The position numbers and the translations under genes were made by a program. Positions 17,466-25,091 of a stretch of DNA of 35,237 bases are shown here, one piece after another (position 1 is the first letter of the stretch; each line of letters opens with the position of its first letter). The notes under the pieces are model-generated. The model worked only from the letters and a program-made list of their open reading frames with translations, was not told where the DNA came from and did not search any database. This DNA comes from Methylophilus sp. (GTDB lineage Bacteria; Pseudomonadota; Gammaproteobacteria; Burkholderiales; Methylophilaceae): the NCBI RefSeq assembly GCF_008015755.1, contig NZ_SSGF01000033.1, forward strand, positions 1-35,237, written 5' to 3'.

Positions 17466-19115
17466 ATGACACAGTTAGCCCCTTATCCACAATGGCAATG
17501 GGATATCCCTGAGTTTTTTAATATCGGGGTAGCTTGTAGTGATCGCCATCTGGGCACGGCCAAAGCCGAGGAAATTGCCATGATTGTAGAGGACGACACC
17601 TTTGGCACCAGTACTATCACCTTTGGCGAACTGGCTAGCCGTACTGACCGCTTTGCCCAGGTATTGCGTGAGTTGGGTGTGGCGCCGGGGGACCGTGTGT
17701 TGATTCGCCTGCCTAACAGTCTGGATTATCCAACCGCTTTTTTAGGCACCATGAAAACTGGCGCAATTTCGGTGCCAACCTCTACGTTGCTTACCGCAGA
17801 GGAGGTGGCTTATCTGGCGAAAGATTCTGGTGCTGTCGTGCTGGTGACCGATGCTGCCGCCTGGGCGGGGATGTCGACCAAAATGCAGCAGAATATTGCA
17901 CAGACGCCTCACCTCAGGCATATCATATTGACGCAATTACAAACCGAACTCTCTGATTCGACGGTATTTAATGTATTGTCACTGGAAGTGGCATTGGCTG
18001 CCGTGCAACAGGCTGCCCCGGCCTATCAGACCCGTAGCGACGATGCGGCTTATCTGGTGTATACCTCGGGCACGACAGGTTATCCCAAAGGCGTGTTGCA
18101 TGCGCACCGTGCCTTGCTGGGGCGCCAAACCGCGGCGCAATACTGGTTTAACTATAGCGAAACTATGCAAGACCGCATCATGCATTCTGGCAAGTTTAAC
18201 TGGACCTATGTGCTGGGTACGGGCCTCATGGATCCGTTATACCTGGGCAAAACAGTGATTGTGCATGAGGGTAAAAACGATGCGCAAAAATGGCTGGACC
18301 TGATCGCCAAGCATGGTGCCACCATTTTTATCGGCGTGCCGACCATTTATCGCCAGTTGCTGCAAAAAACACAGGCCGCCCAAGCCGACGTGCCTAGTGT
18401 GCGTCATTTTATGAGTGCCGGTGAGCATTTGTCAGACGAAGTGCTGACGCAGTGGCGTGAGCGCTTTGGCCTGGATATTTATGAAGCCGTTGGCATGAGT
18501 GAGTTCTCATACTACCTGTCGCAAAGTGTGTTCCGGCCGATTCGTGCCGGATCCGCAGGCTTCCCGCAACCCGGGCACGCTATTGTGCTGCTGAATCCTG
18601 AAACGCTAGAACCGGTCGCTGAAGGCGAGGAGGGCATGATTTGCGTGCCTGATAACGATCCTGGCTTGTTTTTAAACTACTGGAACCTGCCGGAAGAAAC
18701 GGCCAAATACAAACACGATGGCTACTTTTTTACGGGCGACTATGCAAAATACGACGCCGATGGTTATCTGTGGTTTTTGGGCCGCAAGGACGACATTATC
18801 AAGAGCTTTGGTTACCGCGTGTCACCGTACGAGATTGAACGAGTTTACAAAGGCCATCCGGCGGTGGCGGATTGTGCCGCTGTGGGGGAAGAGATTGAAA
18901 AAGACAAGCTGCTGGTGGTGATTTATGTCATCCCTAAACCGGAGGCCGAGATTGCGCCAGAAGAACTGATCGCCTTTGGTAAGCAGAATCTGGCTGCCTA
19001 TAAAGCGCCGAAAACCGTCTATTTGGCTCACGAGTTTCCACGCACCAAAAATGGTAAAATCTTGCGTAAAGATGTCAGCCCCGCCATTGCCTATTTAAAA
19101 AGCAATGCCCGTTGA
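17466..19115 (+). CDS. Acyl-CoA synthetase (AMP-forming), substrate unknown
   Basis: 549 residues from the ATG at 17466, with GGAAAGG upstream; an in-frame ATG 11 codons earlier has no ribosome site. ANL superfamily: phosphate loop YTSGTTGYPKG (about 199-209), A5-type YEAVGMSE, TGDY and GRKDDIIKSFGYR hinge, and catalytic Lys531 in NGKILRKD. It activates a carboxylate through an acyl-adenylate to its CoA thioester. It resembles medium-chain or aryl acyl-CoA ligases more than PrpE or Acs, which are about 630 residues. The cluster lacks PrpE, so this enzyme may charge propionate or a C5 dicarboxylate such as mesaconate for Mch. It could also act on fatty acids like RpfB, whose gene is missing from the acnB-rpfF-rpfC block downstream. 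Confidence 0.85.
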   Translation: MTQLAPYPQWQWDIPEFFNIGVACSDRHLGTAKAEEIAMIVEDDTFGTSTITFGELASRTDRFAQVLRELGVAPGDRVLIRLPNSLDYPTAFLGTMKTGAISVPTSTLLTAEEVAYLAKDSGAVVLVTDAAAWAGMSTKMQQNIAQTPHLRHIILTQLQTELSDSTVFNVLSLEVALAAVQQAAPAYQTRSDDAAYLVYTSGTTGYPKGVLHAHRALLGRQTAAQYWFNYSETMQDRIMHSGKFNWTYVLGTGLMDPLYLGKTVIVHEGKNDAQKWLDLIAKHGATIFIGVPTIYRQLLQKTQAAQADVPSVRHFMSAGEHLSDEVLTQWRERFGLDIYEAVGMSEFSYYLSQSVFRPIRAGSAGFPQPGHAIVLLNPETLEPVAEGEEGMICVPDNDPGLFLNYWNLPEETAKYKHDGYFFTGDYAKYDADGYLWFLGRKDDIIKSFGYRVSPYEIERVYKGHPAVADCAAVGEEIEKDKLLVVIYVIPKPEAEIAPEELIAFGKQNLAAYKAPKTVYLAHEFPRTKNGKILRKDVSPAIAYLKSNAR

Positions 19116-19154
19116 AGATGCCGCCTAATGAACAACTAATGGCAAAGAAACCCC

Positions 19155-20660
19155 ATGGCCCTGATTAAAACCCAAGACTTTATCGAGAGTATTGCAGATG
19201 CTTTGCAATATATCTCTTATTACCATCCTGAGGATTATATCCAGGCGCTGGCGGCTGCTTATGACAAAGAGGCATCACCCGCGGCCAAAGATGCGATTGC
19301 ACAGATTTTGACCAATTCGCGCATGTGCGCGGAGGGTAAACGCCCGTTGTGCCAGGATACCGGCATCGTAGTGGCATTTATCAAGGTTGGCATGCAGGCG
19401 CGCTTTGAAGGTGATATGACCATTGAAGAAATGGTCAACGAAGGCGTGCGTCGGGCTTATCTGCACCCTGACAATACCTTGCGTGCCTCAATTGTGAATG
19501 ACCCGGCGGGTGCGCGTAAAAATACACGCGACAACACGCCAGCGATTACCCATGTCGAGATGGTGGCCGGCGATAACGTCGATATCCAGATTGCGGCAAA
19601 AGGTGGCGGCTCTGAGAATAAATCCAAGCTGGCGATGTTGAACCCCAACGAAAGCATTGTCGACTGGGTGCTGGAAGTCGTACCTGAGATGGGCGCTGGC
19701 TGGTGCCCACCGGGTATGTTGGGCATAGGCATAGGTGGCAGTGCAGAAAAAGCCATGCTGCTGGCCAAAGAGTCACTGATGGCACCGATTGATATCCAGG
19801 CCTTGCAGGCACGTGGTGCGCAAAATCGCATTGAAGAACTGCGGTTGGAGCTGTATGAAAAGGTCAATCAGTTAGGCATAGGCGCGCAAGGGCTGGGCGG
19901 TTTGACGACCGTGCTCGATGTGAAAATTCTGGATTATCCGACCCACGCGGCGAGTTTGCCGGTGGCGATTATCCCTAACTGTGCAGCCACACGGCATGTG
20001 CACTTTACGCTGGATGGTTCTGGTGCGGCTGTACTGACGCCCCCAAGCCCGGATATTTACCCGGATGTGCACTGGGCACCTAGCCCGCAAGCCAAACGAG
20101 TAAACCTGGAAACCGTGACGCGTGAAGAAACACAGGCCTGGAAAACTGGCGATACCTTGTTGCTCACAGGAAAAATCCTGACGGGCCGTGATGCGGCGCA
20201 CAAGCGCATCCAAACCATGCTGGCTAACGGTGAGCCCTTGCCGGTGGATTTTACCAACAAGTTTATTTACTACGTCGGCCCGGTGGAAGCGGTGCGTGAC
20301 GAAGCGGTGGGCCCCGCTGGGCCAACGACTGCAACGCGTATGGATAGCTACACTGATATGATGCTCAACACCGGTTTACTAGGTTCGATTGGTAAAGCCG
20401 AGCGCGGCGAAGAAGCGCTGGTCGATATTGCCAAGCATAAATCGGTATACCTGATGGCCGTGGGTGGCGCGGCATATCTGGTCAGCAAGGCGATTAAAAA
20501 GTCCCGCGTGCTAGCGTTTGCCGAATTAGGCATGGAAGCGATCTATGAGTTTGAGGTCGTCGATATGCCAGTGACCGTCGCAGTCAGTGCAGATGGTGAG
20601 TCTGTGCACAATACCGGCCCGGCATTATGGAAAAAAACCATTGCTTTGCACGCGGTTTAA
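19155..20660 (+). CDS. fumA: Fumarate hydratase, class I (iron-sulfur)
   Basis: 501 residues. Class I fumarase with alpha and beta regions fused: N-terminal CAEGKRPLCQDTG (about 57-70) and IIPNCAATRH (about 275-284) supply cluster Cys ligands, and KGGGSENKS is near residue 150. The C-terminal domain has VGPVEAVRDEAVGPAGPTTATRMD near 375. It hydrates fumarate to malate with an oxygen-sensitive [4Fe-4S] cluster. It lies 39 bases after the acyl-CoA synthetase gene and completes the route from succinate (SDH) to malate, which malic enzyme can use. The family symbol could equally be fumB. Confidence 0.94.
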   Translation: MALIKTQDFIESIADALQYISYYHPEDYIQALAAAYDKEASPAAKDAIAQILTNSRMCAEGKRPLCQDTGIVVAFIKVGMQARFEGDMTIEEMVNEGVRRAYLHPDNTLRASIVNDPAGARKNTRDNTPAITHVEMVAGDNVDIQIAAKGGGSENKSKLAMLNPNESIVDWVLEVVPEMGAGWCPPGMLGIGIGGSAEKAMLLAKESLMAPIDIQALQARGAQNRIEELRLELYEKVNQLGIGAQGLGGLTTVLDVKILDYPTHAASLPVAIIPNCAATRHVHFTLDGSGAAVLTPPSPDIYPDVHWAPSPQAKRVNLETVTREETQAWKTGDTLLLTGKILTGRDAAHKRIQTMLANGEPLPVDFTNKFIYYVGPVEAVRDEAVGPAGPTTATRMDSYTDMMLNTGLLGSIGKAERGEEALVDIAKHKSVYLMAVGGAAYLVSKAIKKSRVLAFAELGMEAIYEFEVVDMPVTVAVSADGESVHNTGPALWKKTIALHAV

Positions 20661-20750
20661 TCACCACCAGTAATGTGAGCGCAATCACTGTGAGGACGCA
20701 CGAATTGGTGAAAGATACGTCATACGACTAAATGTCATCATGGAGTGAGT

Positions 20751-21074
20751 ATGATAAAAATAAACACTGGGGTAATGGGTTTGATGGCCGGTTTGGCCAT
20801 CAGTATCAGTTTACCTGCGCATGCCGAGTCTGCGCTGGAGTATTTTACCGATAGCAGCGGCCGCTATGGCGGGCCATCGCTGGAGGATCAGGTGGCTTTG
20901 ATGGACAGAGATCACAACGGTTTTGCCGATGTGTTTGAAGTGCGAGCCTACCTGGAAAAGCAGCACGGTAAAGGTTACCAGAAAGAATTACTGGATAAAT
21001 GGGAGTCGTCTGCTCAGGGTAAGAGTTGCAGTACCCCATTTGCCAAAGAGTTATATGGAGACAGTACGCGCTGA
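20751..21074 (+). CDS. Small secreted EF-hand protein
   Basis: 107 residues. The ATG at 20751 has GGAG five bases before it; the GTG two codons earlier overlaps that ribosome site. A Sec signal peptide (about residues 1-25, hydrophobic core followed by LPAHA/ES) predicts a periplasmic protein. The mature part carries one canonical 12-residue EF-hand loop, DRDHNGFADVFE, with acidic or Asn ligands at positions 1, 3, 5, 9 and 12 and the conserved Gly at 6. There is a second, weaker helical segment and a lone Cys near the C-terminus. A calcium-binding or sensor role is plausible. Its place between fumarase and aconitase B is unexplained. It does not show the Pro at loop position 2 typical of lanmodulin. 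Confidence 0.8.
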   Translation: MIKINTGVMGLMAGLAISISLPAHAESALEYFTDSSGRYGGPSLEDQVALMDRDHNGFADVFEVRAYLEKQHGKGYQKELLDKWESSAQGKSCSTPFAKELYGDSTR

Positions 21075-21128
21075 CCGCATGAGTGTTGTTTTGTTGCTGT
21101 CGGCGGCTGTCAATTGCGTCAATTGCTG

Positions 21129-21175
21129 GAATGTTACAAGCAGTTAACATTCTGGCGGATGGACTGGATTATAAT
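21129..21175 (+). promoter_or_regulatory. Probable acnB promoter with overlapping inverted repeat
   Basis: A perfect -10 TATAAT is at 21170-21175. There is no good -35 at 17 bases; TTAACA at 21144-21149 is 20 bases away. An inverted repeat GAATGTTA (21129-21136) / TAACATTC (21145-21152) covers the -35 zone and could be an activator or repressor site. The predicted start near 21182 leaves a leader of about 115 bases. Confidence 0.45.
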
Positions 21176-21196
21176 CAAACGAGAAGAAATCCTCGC

Positions 21197-21256
21197 GGTC
21201 AGCCTCTGGTTGGTGTGTCACACACCTGGTGATTCGTCTAAGAAAAAGTGCTGACC
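21197..21256 (+). promoter_or_regulatory. Structured acnB leader (nested stem-loops)
   Basis: GGTCAGC (21197-21203) pairs with GCTGACC (21250-21256), enclosing a second stem GGTGTGT (21212-21218) / ACACACC (21220-21226). If transcription starts near 21182, this folds in the acnB 5' leader, 40 bases before the ATG. In E. coli, apo-aconitase B binds its own mRNA, so a feedback element is conceivable. The second stem has a one-base centre and may instead be a DNA operator. Confidence 0.35.
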
Positions 21257-21296
21257 CGTTCCCCGACTTTTGTTTTATTGGTAGAGCCTACACATC

Positions 21297-23876
21297 ATGT
21301 TACAAGCATACGAAACTCACGTTAAAGAGCGCGCCGCGCAAAACTTACCTCCTTTACCGCTCAATGCAGAACAAGTCGCTGCACTGGTCGAGCTATTAAA
21401 AGCCCCGCCTGCAGGTCAAGAGGCATTGTTGGTCGACCTGTTGCAAAACCGTATTCCGGCAGGGGTAGATCAGGCGGCCTATGTTAAAGCCGCCTTTCTG
21501 GCCGATGTGGCCAATGGCAAATCGAGTTCACCATTAGTTAGCGCTGAAAAAGCGGTTGAACTGCTAGGCACCATGCTAGGTGGTTACAACGTGCAGGCCC
21601 TGGTGGCGCTGCTGGATACCCCGATGGCCGCGCATGCTGTTAAAGCATTATCGACGACGATTTTGATGTTTGATGCGTTTCATGATGTGGACGCCAAAAT
21701 GAAAGCAGGTAATCCGCATGCCAAGGCATTGATCGAATCCTGGGCGGCGGCTGAGTGGTTTACCAGCAAGCCAGCACTGGCAGAAGCCATCAAAGTGGTC
21801 GTATTTAAACTGGATGGCGAAACCAATACCGATGACTTGAGCCCGGCACAAGATGCCTGGAGCCGTCCGGATATTCCATTGCACGCCAAAGCCATGTTGA
21901 TCAACCGCATGAGCGATGGCTTAAGCACCATCGAAAGCCTCAAGCAAAAAGGCTTACCACTGGCCTATGTTGGCGATGTGGTCGGCACGGGTTCTTCACG
22001 TAAATCGGCGATCAACTCAGTGCAATGGTGGATGGGTGACGATATTCCGTTTATCCCGAACAAACGCAACGGTGGCGTGGTGATTGGCAACAAAATTGCT
22101 CCTATTTTCTTTAATACGGCAGAAGACTCCGGCGCCTTGCCGATTCAGTGTGATGTCTCCAAGCTCAATACTGGTGATGTCATTGTGATCAAGCCGTTTG
22201 CCGGCGAAGTGTTGTCAGAAGCGGGTGAGGTATTGGCCACGTTTGAGATGAACCCAGTCACGCTGGCCGATGAAGTACGCGCCGGTGGCCGTATTCCATT
22301 AATCATTGGTCGTGGCCTGACCGCTAATGCGCGTAAAGCCTTGGGCTTGGGCGACAGTGATACATTTATTAAATCTATTCCGGCCAAAGATACTGGCAAA
22401 GGCTATACGCTGGCTCAGAAAATGGTTGGTCGCGCCTGTGGCTTGCCCGAAGGTGTAGGCGTGCGTCCAGGCACTTACTGTGAGCCTAAAGCGACCACGG
22501 TCGGCTCACAAGATACCACCGGTGGTATGACACGTGATGAGCTGAAAGAATTGGCCTGTCTGGGCTTTAGTGCCGACTTGGTCATGCAGAGCTTCTGCCA
22601 TACTGCGGCTTACCCGAAACCAGTCGACATCAAGCTACAACATGAGCTACCTGAGTTTATGTCCAGCCGTGGTGGCGTCAGTTTGCGTGCCGGTGATGGG
22701 GTGATTCACTCCTGGCTCAACCGACTGATTTTGCCTGATACCGTCGGTACCGGTGGTGACTCGCATACCCGTTTCCCAATCGGTATCAGCTTCCCGGCAG
22801 GGTCTGGCCTGGTGGCGTTTGCCGCAGCGACAGGTGCGATGCCGCTAGATATGCCGGAATCTGTTTTGGTACGCTTTAAAGGCGAAATGCAGCCAGGCAT
22901 CACCTTACGTGACCTGGTCAATGCGATTCCATACGCAGCGATTCAGGAAGGCACGCTGACTGTGGGTAAACAAGGCAAGAAAAACGTATTTAACGGCCGC
23001 GTGCTCGAAATCGAAGGCTTGCCAGATTTAAAAGTTGAGCAAGCATTTGAACTGGCCGATGCGTCTGCCGAGCGTTCTGCCAATGGTTGCACTGTGTTGC
23101 TGAACAAAGAGCCGGTGATCGAGTTTCTTAACTCCAACATTGTGCTGATGCAAAACATGATTGAAAACGGCTATGCCGATGCACGCACGCTGGAGCGCCG
23201 GATTGCCAGCATGAAAGCCTGGCTGGCAAAACCAGAGCTACTGCAGCCGGATAGCGATGCTGAATATGCGCACGTCATCGAGATCGACCTGGCTGAGATC
23301 AAAGAACCATTGGTCGCATGCCCGAATGACCCGGATGACATCAAACCCTTATCCGCCGTGGTAGGTGACAAAATCGACGAAGTCTTTATTGGTAGTTGCA
23401 TGACCAACATCGGCCATTATCGCGCCGCTGGCAAAGTGCTTGAAGGCGCTGGTGGTATTCCTACCCGCCTGTGGATTGCGCCGCCTACCCGCATGGATGA
23501 GGCGCAGTTACGCGCTGAAGGCGTCTATTCGACCTTTGGCGTGGCTGGCGCACGTACTGAGGTGCCAGGCTGTTCGTTGTGCATGGGTAACCAGGCACGC
23601 GTGGCAGACAAAGCCACGGTGTTTTCTACCTCTACGCGAAACTTTGATAACCGCATGGGTAAAGATGCACGTGTTTACCTCGGGTCTGCCGAGCTGGCCG
23701 CCGTCTGTGCCAAGTTGGGCCGTATGCCTACTATGCAAGAGTACATGGATACGCTGGGCAGCAAGCTGACCAATACGGCTGAGATTTACAAATATCTCAA
23801 CTTTAATCAGATGACTCAGTATGCAGGCTCTTTGGAAAACGTGAAAAAAGTCATTCCGATCCAAGAAACCGCATAA
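21297..23876 (+). CDS. acnB: Aconitase B / 2-methyl-cis-aconitate hydratase
   Basis: 859 residues, typical AcnB length (E. coli 865), with the AcnB-specific N-terminal HEAT-like and swivel domains ([27 protein letters not shown] near residue 260). Catalytic-domain motifs include [11 protein letters not shown] (about 484-494), [17 protein letters not shown] near 700 and [14 protein letters not shown] near 757, carrying the three [4Fe-4S] Cys ligands. It isomerises citrate to isocitrate, and AcnB also hydrates 2-methyl-cis-aconitate to 2-methylisocitrate, so it supplies the step between PrpD and PrpB. In Xanthomonas campestris the orthologue is called rpfA and sits in the DSF signalling cluster; here rpfF and rpfC also follow directly. 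Confidence 0.96.
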   Translation: MLQAYETHVKERAAQNLPPLPLNAEQVAALVELLKAPPAGQEALLVDLLQNRIPAGVDQAAYVKAAFLADVANGKSSSPLVSAEKAVELLGTMLGGYNVQALVALLDTPMAAHAVKALSTTILMFDAFHDVDAKMKAGNPHAKALIESWAAAEWFTSKPALAEAIKVVVFKLDGETNTDDLSPAQDAWSRPDIPLHAKAMLINRMSDGLSTIESLKQKGLPLAYVGDVVGTGSSRKSAINSVQWWMGDDIPFIPNKRNGGVVIGNKIAPIFFNTAEDSGALPIQCDVSKLNTGDVIVIKPFAGEVLSEAGEVLATFEMNPVTLADEVRAGGRIPLIIGRGLTANARKALGLGDSDTFIKSIPAKDTGKGYTLAQKMVGRACGLPEGVGVRPGTYCEPKATTVGSQDTTGGMTRDELKELACLGFSADLVMQSFCHTAAYPKPVDIKLQHELPEFMSSRGGVSLRAGDGVIHSWLNRLILPDTVGTGGDSHTRFPIGISFPAGSGLVAFAAATGAMPLDMPESVLVRFKGEMQPGITLRDLVNAIPYAAIQEGTLTVGKQGKKNVFNGRVLEIEGLPDLKVEQAFELADASAERSANGCTVLLNKEPVIEFLNSNIVLMQNMIENGYADARTLERRIASMKAWLAKPELLQPDSDAEYAHVIEIDLAEIKEPLVACPNDPDDIKPLSAVVGDKIDEVFIGSCMTNIGHYRAAGKVLEGAGGIPTRLWIAPPTRMDEAQLRAEGVYSTFGVAGARTEVPGCSLCMGNQARVADKATVFSTSTRNFDNRMGKDARVYLGSAELAAVCAKLGRMPTMQEYMDTLGSKLTNTAEIYKYLNFNQMTQYAGSLENVKKVIPIQETA

Positions 23877-23896
23877 TCGCGAATCATTTAAGTCAT

Positions 23897-23932
23897 CAAC
23901 AAAGGGAGCGTAAGCTCCCTTTGTTGTTTTTA
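23897..23932 (+). terminator. Intrinsic terminator of acnB
   Basis: A perfect 13-base stem CAACAAAGGGAGC / GCTCCCTTTGTTG with a GTAA loop is followed by TTTTT. It lies 21 bases after the acnB stop codon and separates acnB from rpfF. Confidence 0.92.
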
Positions 23933-24091
23933 AGGTAGGACATATCCTTGCAACTGTAAAACCTGGGAGGCCTTCTCACTGCGACTTGCTGTTTTGATTA
24001 TGATGTATTTGCTGACGTCAATAATGCGATGTAACGCTGCGTCATTAGCACTGATTGATTCAATCCATTTTCAATGTCAAAGGAGAAGTTC

Positions 24092-25057
24092 ATGAAACCG
24101 TTCGAACAAGGCTTGGTTAACTATCAACAACGTTTGCTGTCACATGATTACGGTCAGGTATTTTGCCGTTTTGATGCCGAGCAACAAGCGTTATGGAGCT
24201 ATATAAATCAACCCCAGCGCATTCCCTGCATCAACCATGCCTTACTCAAGAACTTGCATCAGCATCATGCGGATATCCAGCGCAGTGGTGGTTATGTGCA
24301 GACTAAGAGTGAAAGCGTGCTGCCCATTCGTTACTCCGTGTTTGCCTCAGCAACCCCTGGTTATTTTAATATGGGCGGTGACTTGCAAAAAATGGCGGCT
24401 GCCATCCGTCAGCAAGACAGGGCGCAGTTGCAAGCCTATGCCAAACTGAGTATTGATGTGGTGGCGCAGCGTGCGTTTCGTTTTCAACTGGATCATGTGA
24501 CTAAGATTTCGTTACTGCAAGGTGAAGTGTTAGGTGCAGGGATTGAAGCCGCCATGACCAGTGATGTGCTGATTGCTGAAAAACAATCTGTTTTCTGCTT
24601 TCCAGAGCTGTTTTTTAACATGATTCCAGGCATGGGCGCCTACAGTTTTATTGCGCGCAAAGCGGGTATTGCCGTTGCAGATAAAATGATTTTGGGTTGC
24701 GAGCGTTATAGCGCGGAAGAGTGCCTGCAAATGGGCCTGATTGACTTCGTGGTTGAGGAGGGCGAAGGCGAACAGGCCGTGCACGATTTTATCCATAAAA
24801 ACAATAAGCGCGCCGAAGGCTTTTTATCGGCACAAAAGGCCAAAGCCAGAGTCAATCCGCTCACTTATGATGAATTGGAGGACATTGTTGAGGTGTGGGT
24901 AGAAAACGCTTTGCGCCTGACCGAGCGAGACTTGAAGGTGATGGATCGTTTTTATCGTGCGCAGTCACGCCTGTTTCCTGACCAGGCAGCAGCGATTGAT
25001 CTATTGCCCGATTCATTGGCAGCAGAGACAACACATGATCTGGCAGTTAATCAGTAG
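24092..25057 (+). CDS. rpfF: DSF-family signal synthase RpfF (crotonase fold)
   Basis: 321 residues from the ATG at 24092, with AAGGAG six bases upstream; the earlier in-frame ATG at 24074 includes that ribosome site. Enoyl-CoA hydratase/isomerase superfamily with the RpfF-specific pattern: FNMGGDL (about 92-98), GAGIEAAM with Glu152 and FPELFFNMIPGMGAYSF with Glu172. The 20-residue spacing equals that of the two catalytic Glu (141 and 161) in Xanthomonas RpfF. RpfF is a dual thioesterase and dehydratase that makes cis-2-unsaturated fatty acids (diffusible signal factor) from 3-hydroxyacyl-ACP. The cognate-type sensor gene lies convergent, 34 bases away. An ordinary crotonase is less likely given both Glu and the neighbour. 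The chain length of the signal cannot be told. Confidence 0.88.
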   Translation: MKPFEQGLVNYQQRLLSHDYGQVFCRFDAEQQALWSYINQPQRIPCINHALLKNLHQHHADIQRSGGYVQTKSESVLPIRYSVFASATPGYFNMGGDLQKMAAAIRQQDRAQLQAYAKLSIDVVAQRAFRFQLDHVTKISLLQGEVLGAGIEAAMTSDVLIAEKQSVFCFPELFFNMIPGMGAYSFIARKAGIAVADKMILGCERYSAEECLQMGLIDFVVEEGEGEQAVHDFIHKNNKRAEGFLSAQKAKARVNPLTYDELEDIVEVWVENALRLTERDLKVMDRFYRAQSRLFPDQAAAIDLLPDSLAAETTHDLAVNQ

Positions 25058-25091
25058 TCAAACCGGCAGTGCCAGCATTCACGAGGGGCAG

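Noticed and set aside
20751..21074. EF-hand protein as a lanmodulin
   Set aside because: There is only one EF-hand and no Pro at loop position 2, so it does not fit the lanmodulin pattern.
24013..24020. TGACGTCA palindrome upstream of rpfF as an operator
   Set aside because: A single 8-base palindrome with no promoter boxes in register and no second copy.
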